From positions 68,779 to 105,686 of the forward strand of contig JANYJG010000005.1 in the NCBI GenBank assembly GCA_025358515.1: DNA of 36,908 bases, given 5' to 3'. The DNA is from Chloroflexota bacterium. Lineage in GTDB: Bacteria; Chloroflexota; Limnocylindria; Limnocylindrales; CSP1-4. Shown piece after piece: positions 27,451 through 35,100 of this stretch (position 1 is the stretch's first letter; each line of letters opens with the position of its first letter). The notes beneath the pieces were generated by a model that made no database searches, was not told where the DNA came from, and saw nothing but the letters and a program-made list of their open reading frames with translations. A program made the translations under genes and the position numbers.

Positions 27451-28420
27451 TCGTGTACACCGGCGTCACCCAGTGCCGGAAGGCATCGAGGCGACCCCGA
27501 ACCGCGTCGAAATACGTCTTGCTGATCTGGCGCGCGATCGGGCCGACCTGGCCGTCTCCCACGGCCCGATGATCGACCGACGCAACCGGCGAAACCTGCG
27601 CGCCGGTGCCACACAGAAAGACCTCGTCGGCTATGTAGAGCTCGCTCCGATCGACCTGGCGCTCCTTGACTGGGATGCCGAGGTGAGCGGCGATCTCGAT
27701 TATGCCGGCGCGGGTTATTCCTTCAAGGATATCCTCTGTGACCGCGGGCGTAATCAGGACGCCATCGCGAACCAGGAAGAGGTTCTCGGCGGATCCCTCG
27801 GCCACGTGGCCGTCCGACGTGAGCACGATCGCCTCGTCGAAGCCGTTCAACATCGCCTCAGTCTTGGAGAAGGCCGGGTTGACGTAGCTGCCGACAATCT
27901 TGCTGCGCGAGGGCATCGAGACGTCGCTGGTGCGTCGCCATGAGACCGTGCCCGTAGATATGCCCTTCTCGGTGTCGATGTAGTCGCCCATCGGCGTAGC
28001 CAGGATGTAGAAGTCGTGGGTCAAGCCGTGCAGCTTGACGCCGATCGCTTGCGTGTCCTTATAGACCGAGGGCCGGACGTAGGTGTCCTCGCGGAATCCG
28101 TTGCGGCGCAGGACCTGCAAGAGAAGGGCGCTGAACTCGTCAACGGACGGCAATTCCGCCATCAGCATGATCTTGCTGGAGTTGCGCAACCGGACGAAGT
28201 GCTCCTGCATCCGAAGCGCGTACAGCTGGCCTTCCTCGGCGTTCCAATACGCCCTAATCCCCTCGAAGACCGCGGTGCCATACAGGAATGCGTGGGTCAT
28301 GATCGGGATGTTCGCGTCGGCCAACCTTACGTACTGCCCCTGGAAGTAGCAGATGAAGTTGGACTGATCCGGCTTGCCCGCCGCGTTTGCGGCAGGAGCT
28401 TGGGCGTGCTCCGTGACCAT
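27443..28420 (-). CDS. ilvE: Branched-chain amino acid aminotransferase
   Basis: ICYFQGQYVRLADANIPIMTHAFLYGTAVFEGIRAYWN...GFDEAIVLTSDGHVAEGSAENLFLVRDGVLITP...EILEGITRAGIIEIA-type class IV PLP fold. Confidence 0.95.
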   Translation of the reverse strand: MVTEHAQAPAANAAGKPDQSNFICYFQGQYVRLADANIPIMTHAFLYGTAVFEGIRAYWNAEEGQLYALRMQEHFVRLRNSSKIMLMAELPSVDEFSALLLQVLRRNGFREDTYVRPSVYKDTQAIGVKLHGLTHDFYILATPMGDYIDTEKGISTGTVSWRRTSDVSMPSRSKIVGSYVNPAFSKTEAMLNGFDEAIVLTSDGHVAEGSAENLFLVRDGVLITPAVTEDILEGITRAGIIEIAAHLGIPVKERQVDRSELYIADEVFLCGTGAQVSPVASVDHRAVGDGQVGPIARQISKTYFDAVRGRLDAFRHWVTPVYTSE

Positions 28421-28468
28421 TATCGACGCTCCCTGGTACTGGTCACCGGCGTAGACCGGCGAAACCGC

Positions 28469-28474
28469 AGTATA
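28469..28474 (-). promoter_or_regulatory. Putative -10 box (TATACT) upstream of ilvE
   Basis: Minus-strand ccgcTATACTgcgg about 49 nt before the ilvE ATG; sits in a small inverted repeat. Confidence 0.4.
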
Positions 28475-28536
28475 GCGGCCTCACCTCGTGGCTCCGAAGT
28501 TGGCCTCATGGGCGGCCGACTGACGCAGTTCGCGCC

Positions 28537-29580
28537 TCAGCCCCTGGTGCCGATGAGCGTACTCACGACGATCGTCAGGTAGATCAGATAGAAGACGCCA
28601 CCAATCAGCAACCAGCGGGCTTCGAGCCTGCGCCGGATAACCATCGGAATGACAATCGCGGCCGAAGAGGCGAACGTGATACCGGCCGAAGCGAAGGCAA
28701 CGCCGGCACCGGAGACGGACCAGATGGCGGGGGCGAATATCAGGCCGATAGAGGTCGGGATGACGCTCTGGAAGACCATCGCTCCAGTAATGTTGCCCAG
28801 GGCCAGGGTGTCCTTGCCTTGCCGGACCCAGATGACGCTATTCATCTTTTCGGGCAGTTCGGTAGCGATCGGAGCCACGACGAGCGCGAGCAGCGTTCCG
28901 TTGACGCCCAAAGCCGCTGACAAATGCTCGACCGCACCCACGAAGCCCCAGGCGCCGCCGATGATGCAGGCCAGAGCAAACAGAACCTGCAAGGTAACGA
29001 TGCGCAATCGGGGCGCCACCGGATGGGCAGGCGCGCGGCGATCCAGGCGATGAAACCGCAACGGGGCCAGGTTCGCCTCCTCGGCGGCCTCGGCTCTCAG
29101 GTGCCCTATCACGTACCAGGCATACAGACCCAGCAGCAGCACCGCAATCAATCGGCGCGGCGCCTCGTAAGAACCTGGCAGGAAGGCCGCGCCGATGGCA
29201 ATGGCATATGCAAGCCCGAAGTAGGCTATGTCGTGGCCCAGAACGCCCGTGTTCACCGCCAGCGACGCTCCCGCATCACGGCGTTTCCGCAGCAGCAGCA
29301 CGGCTGCCCCGGTGACGAACATCGCCAGGGTCGCGAGCATGAACGGGGCGCCGAGGATGGCGCCCACACCCACCTGGCTGGCCGCTATTCCGCCCCCAAA
29401 AAGGATGGCGATGAGCGGAATCATCGTCTCCGGCAGGGCCGTCCCAACGGCAGCCAAGACGGACCCGATCGCACCTTCTGCCAGCTCGAGCTTGTGCCCG
29501 AACCATTCGATACCGTTCGTGAACAACTCGGAGCCGGCCAGAATGACGCCGAACGAGACGAGCAGCAGGACTATGTCCAC
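28537..29580 (-). CDS. CaCA-family sodium/calcium exchanger-like membrane protein
   Basis: GSELFTNGIEWFGHKLELAEGAIGSVLAAVGTALPETMIPLIAI and a second inverted half VVAPIATELPEKMNSVIWVRQGKDTLALGNITGAMVFQS, matching the duplicated alpha-repeats of the family. Confidence 0.9.
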   Translation of the reverse strand: MDIVLLLVSFGVILAGSELFTNGIEWFGHKLELAEGAIGSVLAAVGTALPETMIPLIAILFGGGIAASQVGVGAILGAPFMLATLAMFVTGAAVLLLRKRRDAGASLAVNTGVLGHDIAYFGLAYAIAIGAAFLPGSYEAPRRLIAVLLLGLYAWYVIGHLRAEAAEEANLAPLRFHRLDRRAPAHPVAPRLRIVTLQVLFALACIIGGAWGFVGAVEHLSAALGVNGTLLALVVAPIATELPEKMNSVIWVRQGKDTLALGNITGAMVFQSVIPTSIGLIFAPAIWSVSGAGVAFASAGITFASSAAIVIPMVIRRRLEARWLLIGGVFYLIYLTIVVSTLIGTRG

Positions 29581-29599
29581 TTATGGCCTCCCTCGATGG

Positions 29600-29621
29600 G
29601 CACGCGGCAATCGCCGCGTGC
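29600..29621. other. Perfect 9-bp GC-rich hairpin between rpsR and the exchanger gene
   Basis: gcacgcggc-aatc-gccgcgtgc, no T-tract; directly before the exchanger GGGAGG/GTG. Confidence 0.7.
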
Positions 29622-29629
29622 GGGAGACG

Positions 29630-29914
29630 TTATGGTCGGACGTGCTGAGGGGCGTACGGGAGCAGGGCAACGATGCGAGCTCGCTTGAGGGCAACGGCCA
29701 ACTGGCGCTGATGATTGGCACAGGTGCCGGTCTTGCGTCGCGGCTCGATCTTGGCGCGTTCGGAGAGATAGCGGCGAAGCCTGTTTACTTCCTTGTAGTC
29801 GATGTAAACCGTCTTGTCCGCGCAAAACGTGCAGACCTTGCGGCGTCGGCGATCCCGATACATGTCGTCACGCTTGCCGCCGCGGGTCTTTTCTCGGGGG
29901 CTAAAAGGTGGCAT
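29630..29914 (-). CDS. rpsR: 30S ribosomal protein S18
   Basis: [66 protein letters not shown]. Confidence 0.97.
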   Translation of the reverse strand: MPPFSPREKTRGGKRDDMYRDRRRRKVCTFCADKTVYIDYKEVNRLRRYLSERAKIEPRRKTGTCANHQRQLAVALKRARIVALLPYAPQHVRP

Positions 29915-30001
29915 TGGGTTTCGATCCTTTTGTCATTGCGGCCGCGTACGAACACGGCATTTGGTGTCGTCAGTGCGCTTGGCGTGGGGCCAAGCGTGGT
30001 G

Positions 30002-30451
30002 TCAGAACGGAAGTTCGTCCAGGTCGCTCGAACCGAAGTCGTCCGAGGGGCTGGCGGGATCTACCTGAGCGCCGCCTCGCGCGGGTCGAGCCCCGGCCGA
30101 CTCTGGAGCGCCGTCTTCCCGCGGGCGCGGGTCGAGCGCGGTCACCGTGCTGGCGACCAGCTCCGTTGTGTAGCGCTTCTGGCCTTCCTTGTCCTCCCAC
30201 GACCGCGTCTGGAGACGGCCCTCCACGTAGACCTTGCGGCCCTTGCGTAGGTGCTCGGCGGTGCGTTCAGCCAAAGCGGCCCAGGCAACTACCCGGAACC
30301 ACTCGGTCTCTTCCTTCCACTCGCCGCTCGCGTCCTTGTAGTTGCGGTTGACGGCGACCGTGAACTGGGTCACCGCCTGCCCATTGGGCGTATAGCGCAT
30401 CTCCGGATCGCGACCAAGATTGCCGATGATCATCGCCTTATTAAGCGACAT
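30002..30451 (-). CDS. ssb: Single-stranded DNA-binding protein
   Basis: MSLNKAMIIGNLGRDPEMRYTPNGQAVTQFTVAVNRNYKD...EWFRVVAWAALAERTAEHLRKGRKVYVEGRLQTRSWED and an acidic tail ending DLDELPF. Confidence 0.97.
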   Translation of the reverse strand: MSLNKAMIIGNLGRDPEMRYTPNGQAVTQFTVAVNRNYKDASGEWKEETEWFRVVAWAALAERTAEHLRKGRKVYVEGRLQTRSWEDKEGQKRYTTELVASTVTALDPRPREDGAPESAGARPARGGAQVDPASPSDDFGSSDLDELPF

Positions 30452-30483
30452 CGAGCGTGCCTCCAGCTCCGCGTTTGCGGGCC

Positions 30484-30918
30484 TCAGTCGATGGCGGCGG
30501 GGGCCGCGTCGGTCTCCGATTCGTCGATGAGCTCAACCTCTTCGTCCGGCTCATCATCGTCGACCGGCGGGGCGACCTCGGCGTCGGACTCGGCATCGGA
30601 CTCGGCGTCGCGACCGCGCGAAGCCTTGACCGGGCGCTCGACGCGGGTAACGAGATGACGCAGGACCTCTTCGCTGATTAGCAGGCCCCGCTCGAGTTCG
30701 GAGATCGCCGTCGCCGGCGCTTCGAACAGGATGACGTAGTAGGAGCCCTCGCGATGATGATCGATGGGATAGGCCAGTCGGCGACGGCCCCAGGGAGCCT
30801 GCTTGACGATCTGGCCGCCTCCGGCTGCGATGGCACGGGCGGTTCGCTCGAGTGTGGCCTGAACCTTGTCATCCGCAAGGTCCGGACGGAGTACGAGCAT
30901 GAGTTCGTAACGGCGCAT
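30484..30918 (-). CDS. rpsF: 30S ribosomal protein S6 with acidic C-terminal tail
   Basis: MRRYELMLVLRPDLADDKVQATLERTARAIAAGGGQIVKQAPWGRRRLAYPIDHHREGSYYVILFEAPATAISELERGLLISEEVLRHLVTRVE. The start at 30918 fits S6; the track start at 31008 is too long. Confidence 0.95.
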   Translation of the reverse strand: MRRYELMLVLRPDLADDKVQATLERTARAIAAGGGQIVKQAPWGRRRLAYPIDHHREGSYYVILFEAPATAISELERGLLISEEVLRHLVTRVERPVKASRGRDAESDAESDAEVAPPVDDDEPDEEVELIDESETDAAPAAID

Positions 30919-30998
30919 GCGCCTATAACCCCTTCCTATGGGTGTGCCCCGATTCGCGAGCGGCAACGCCGGTCGGTCGGAGCCGAAAGGACCCGCGT

Positions 30999-31007
30999 AT
31001 GATAGCA
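30999..31007 (-). promoter_or_regulatory. Putative extended -10 (TGCTATCAT) upstream of rpsF
   Basis: Minus-strand TTTGCTATCATACGCG about 80 nt before the rpsF ATG; same 11-mer TGCTATCATAC as upstream of rpmB. Confidence 0.5.
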
Positions 31008-31246
31008 AACGGCCGCCCCGGACGCTTCACAAGGCAGGCCGCCCCAATATTGCCGAGGGCGTGGCGGGCGGTCCGGCCCAAATTCGGTACCACTGGCTGT
31101 CGCCAAAAGGCACCACAGGCCCCTTTGTACTCCTCTGAGCCGACCTCCGCGGTCATACCATCGTATTTGGCGTCGACCATGTTCGGCGGCCGGTCAATGG
31201 AGACGCAGCCGCAACGGACACTGCCGTCGTAATGAAAGGAGGCAAC

Positions 31247-31396
31247 GTGTTCTTGTTCCTTCGCCGCGGGGAAGGACAGGGTCTCGCGGAATACGCACTC
31301 ATTCTTTCTCTTATCGCGATCCTGGCCATCACCGCTGTGGCGTTCATCAGCGGCCGACTTGACTCAATGCTCAGCCAGATCGGGCGCAGTTTATAG
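31247..31396 (+). CDS. Flp/Fap (Tad-type) pilin, 49 aa; not in ORF track
   Basis: GTG start with AAAGGAGG upstream: MFLFLRRGEGQGLAEYALILSLIAILAITAVAFISGRLDSMLSQIGRSL*. Flp hallmark G|QGLAEY followed by a hydrophobic helix. An in-frame ATG at 31232 is the alternative start. Confidence 0.88.
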   Translation: MFLFLRRGEGQGLAEYALILSLIAILAITAVAFISGRLDSMLSQIGRSL

Positions 31397-31414
31397 TCGA
31401 GACGGAGAGTCACC

Positions 31415-31449
31415 AAGGGCGGGCTGCATATGCGGTCCGCCCTTTTTTT
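31415..31449 (+). terminator. Rho-independent terminator downstream of the Flp pilin
   Basis: aaGGGCGGgctgcatatgcggtCCGCCCttttttt: 6-bp GC stem (8 with AA/TT) plus T7 tract, 19 nt after the pilin stop. Confidence 0.88.
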
Positions 31450-31489
31450 GTGCGCCCCTGGAAGGTTCGCCTGAGGCTGCTGAACGCAT

Positions 31490-31544
31490 TGGTGCCGGAG
31501 CAGGGGCTCGAACCCTGATGCCCTTGCGGGCCGCGGAGTTTAAG
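31490..31544 (-). pseudogene. Truncated 3' half of tRNA-Leu(UAA), anticodon loop to CCA; candidate att remnant
   Basis: Minus strand: CTTAAAC TCCGC GGCCCGCAAGGGCAT CAGGG TTCGAGC CCCTG CTCCGGC A CCA, i.e. anticodon loop, 3' anticodon stem, class II variable arm (GCCC-GCAA-GGGC), full T-arm, acceptor 3' strand and CCA. Expected 5' partners GCGGA and GCCGGAG are absent upstream. Confidence 0.8.
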
Positions 31545-32185
31545 GGCGCACCAGATGGGTCGCAGGGGTCCGTCAGCGTCCAACCTGAGCGTGAACGCGT
31601 CCGATTTGGCGCCTGTGCATCCGCCTGTGGTCGTCGGCGAAGATGCCAGCGAAGCTGCCACGAAACGCTTGCCAGGTCGTCATCTTGGAGGTTCCACTGG
31701 AGTAGAGCCGAGGCTTTCCAACTGAGATACGAGATCGAGCCGACCGGCTTAGCTGACCTCGGGAAGGTTGGATAGCCCGGAGTCGAGAGGAGTCGGGCCG
31801 ACACTATACGGGTGAAGGTGCGAGCCGCCGCCATTGCGACCGAACACGTCGGCTAGGCGACGGGCTATTAACGCAGCAGGGCGATTGAGTCGGCCGGTAG
31901 GCTTCGCCGATGGGGAAGACGCCGTCATGGCCTGGATCGCGACTCGGCCAAGCCCGTCGGTGTCGGGTCGCACCGCATATCTGCCGATCGACGAGGATTT
32001 CCCACCGCCCTGCACACTATCGTCCGGAATGACGGCCGCAAATGCGCTAGGCTGCGCGTCCGTCCTGGTCTAAACGACGCAGGGCGAGGCAGGACCGGGA
32101 AGGGCCACAGAGGCGCTCCGGGTTAGCCCGAAAACGATACGGCAGCAGCCCGGGAGGGGGCGTCTGCGCGGCGCCCGAATATGCG

Positions 32186-35100
32186 ATGCGTCTAGGGCAT
32201 TTCCGGATCGGTCACATCCTCTTGAGCACGGCCTCGTTCGCGGCGATCATCACGCTCGTGGCCACGAGCTTCGCGGTGGTGCCGGCGGTGGCGGCGGACA
32301 CGTCGGACGCCTCGGGTGCCGTCCTGCCGTACCAGGCCAGCGGCTACCACTATCTCGTGGTGCCGATCGCCGGCGGTCCTGCCGGGTTCCAGGATCCAGG
32401 TTTCGACGAGTCGGCCTGGAGCACTGGCCAGGGTGCCTTCGGTTCCGGTGGATACTGCACGCCCCATCAGCTCGACCGTACCAACTGGCCGGTCGGCACC
32501 GACATCCTCGTCCGTCACGATATCGACCTGCCAGCGGGCACGACCAACGTCGTCGTCAACGGTGGCATCGACAACGACATCTTTATGTACTGGAACGGTC
32601 AGCTCCTTGGGACGCCGCGTGTCCACGAGGGCTGCGCCGCCCCCGGCGACTTCTCGATCGCCGTTCCGCAGGACGACCTGGTGGCGGGCAAGAACGTCCT
32701 CGCCATCCGCGCTCGCGACCGTGGGGATCAGAGTTGGCTCGACGTCAGCGTCACCGCAGTGGCACCCAAGGAGAGCCCGGCCCCGGTTGCGAAGGCTGGC
32801 GCCGACATTTCGGTGACCGAGGGTTCGGTCGTCACGCTCGATGGTCGGGCCTCGACTGACCCTGCCAGCAAGCCGCTCACCTACGCCTGGTCGCTGATCA
32901 GTCGCACCGGGCCGGCAGTCACTCTGTCGGCTTCGACCGGCTCCACGGCCAGCTTCCAGTCTCTCGACGACGGCCTCTACCGCTTCCTTCTCACGGTCAG
33001 CAACGGCGAGAAGAGCGCGACCGACGAAGTGGACGTCAAGGTGACAAACGTGGCACCGGTCCTCTCGGTCCAAGCCGAGCCCGCGTATGCCCACGGGGTC
33101 GCCCTGATCACCACGAGCTTCACCGACGCCGGCATCCTCGACACGCAGTCCGGTGCCATCGACTGGGGCGACGGCAGCACGCAGAAGAACCTGCCATTGG
33201 CCGTCCAGGGCGCGGGCTGGGGAACGCTCGTCGCGTCCCATGTTTATGCCAGCGCCGGCAGCTATAGCCCCAAGATCACCATCACCGACGACGACGGCGG
33301 ATCGGCGTCCGGCTCGGTTGCGTCGTACCACGTCATCGACCCGGTCGCGATGTGGGCGAACAGCAGTGCATCCGGCAACGGCATCGATTGGACGGGCGGT
33401 TCGGCCACAATCTCCGGGCTGACCCACGCGAACTCGAGCATTCGTATCCGGGGCGCTGCCAAGACCTTTACTGGCCCGACCGAATACGCGGGCGCCCTCG
33501 ACATCGCCGGTAACAGCCCGACCTTCACCCCAGCCCCAGTCAAGACAGCGGTAAAGCCGCTGCCGATCGGGTACAACATGGCCGACTACCGCCCCGGCGG
33601 TCGGGCGGCGCGTGAGGCCGGCAGCGCCTACCACGACGCCTCGTCGAGCTGCGGCAAGAACGGCACCTGGCAGATCAATGGCCAGACGCTTACGTCCGGC
33701 ATCTACTACGCCAACTGCAGCGTCAAGCTCAACGGTCATCCCCTCGGCGGGACGATCACGCTCATCGCCGAAGGCGACATCACCGTCTCCGGATCGTCCG
33801 CCCAGTTCGACCCATATACCGACGGGCTGCTCTTCCTCTCGGGCAGCGGCTCCACTTCGGCGATCCGCGTCGACGCGGCCAAGTCGAGCTTCCTTGGCTA
33901 CAACTACGCCGCTTCGGGCAAGATCGTCCTGACCGGTTCGGGCAATACCTTCTATTGCGGCCTCCTGGCCAACCAGATCGACATTTCGGGCAACGACCTC
34001 AATGTACGCGGCTCCGGCTGCACCCGGCCCGTCCGCACCGTGGCCTCGCCGGCGCTGGTTCCCACGCCGGCAGTCACGCTCTCGGTCGATCACGCGGATG
34101 CCTTGCCGGGCGACCAGCTCCACTTCTCTGCGACCGTCTCCAACAGCGGCGCCACCCTGGTGGTGCCGGGCGTGATCGGTCTGGAGAACCTGGGCACCGC
34201 GTCGGTCAGCGTCACCGGGCACACCCTGGGCTTGCAGTACCTCTCGGTGGCCGACGGTGCCTGGCACAGCGTCCCGGGAACAATCACACCGGTCCTTCGG
34301 CCTAACGCCACAGCCGGCGTCACCTACTCCACGAGCGCTGACACCATCGACGGGACCAAGCTCGGCCCCGGAACACTCGCCTCGTGGAGCTTCGCACCCG
34401 TCGTGAAGCTGAACCCAACTGACGTCGTCATGCTGCTCGATCCCGCCCGAACGGCGGAGGTCCGGATCGTCTCGACCTTCACCACGGATCCGCCGACCGC
34501 TCCTGTCCGCCGGCTCTTCCGCTTCGGCGACGACGTCTCCACCCAACTCCGAACCCTCGGCGCGAGCGTGCGAAACGTCGCGCTGACCGTTGTGCCGCCG
34601 GTTGGCGACGCGAAGTCCTTCGACGCGAGCTCCGTGCCCGCCCTCGCCTCGCTCGCCCCGGGCGCGCAGGTGACGATCTCGCTCGATTCGGCCGTGCCCG
34701 GACCGGCGGCCCGCACAGCGGGTGAGAGCGACTCGGTCTATCTCGCCCGCATCACCTCGTTCGACCGTTCTGCCCTCACAGGAACGGCCTTCGCCCGCGC
34801 CGATGCCGGGATCGGCACCGTTGTGGCCCCGGCGGCCAATGCCACCGCGACTCGGCACGTGCCCGTGGTTCAGCTTGCGCTGAGCGGGCCGGGGAGCATC
34901 GAGCCAGGCAAGACCGCGGTCTATTCGTTGGCCTTCGCGAACGTCGGCTCCACCGACGCGAGCGGCATCGCGGTCACTGATTCCATCACAGGCGCAGGTT
35001 CATTGCCCGTCGTGGGTGCCCCCACCACGCTCGCGCCCGCAGAACGGACGACCGCGACCGCCTCGTACGCGGTCCCGGCCGACGCCGAGCCAACGATCCT

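Noticed and set aside
31711-31735. ttccaactgagatacgag, resembling a reverse-complement tRNA D-arm (CTCAGTTGG)
   Set aside because: The surrounding sequence does not form a D-stem, anticodon arm or acceptor pairing, and does not match the expected 5' half GCCGGAG...GCGGA of the tRNA-Leu fragment.
31490-31800. tmRNA or group I intron-containing tRNA-Leu
   Set aside because: tmRNA: no GGnTTCGACG 5' element, no tag ORF, and no G3-U70-type acceptor. Group I intron: the base before the putative 3' exon is not G, and no 5' exon with matching acceptor and D-arm is found upstream.
31359-31834. 138-aa (+) and 147-aa (-) ORFs across the terminator and tRNA fragment
   Set aside because: They read through an intrinsic terminator and a tRNA 3' half; such ORFs are translation artefacts of tRNA sequence.
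32080-32160. Cyclic-di-GMP-I (GEMM) or cobalamin riboswitch
   Set aside because: Only scattered similarity to consensus blocks; key conserved segments are missing. Kept only as a generic structured-leader observation.
32192-34858. 888-aa minus-strand ORF antisense to the giant gene
   Set aside because: Composition (Arg/Gly/Asp/Val-rich, no recognisable domain) is typical of an antisense shadow ORF in high-GC DNA. The plus strand has a signal peptide and clear PKD, DUF11-like and YD motifs in one open frame.
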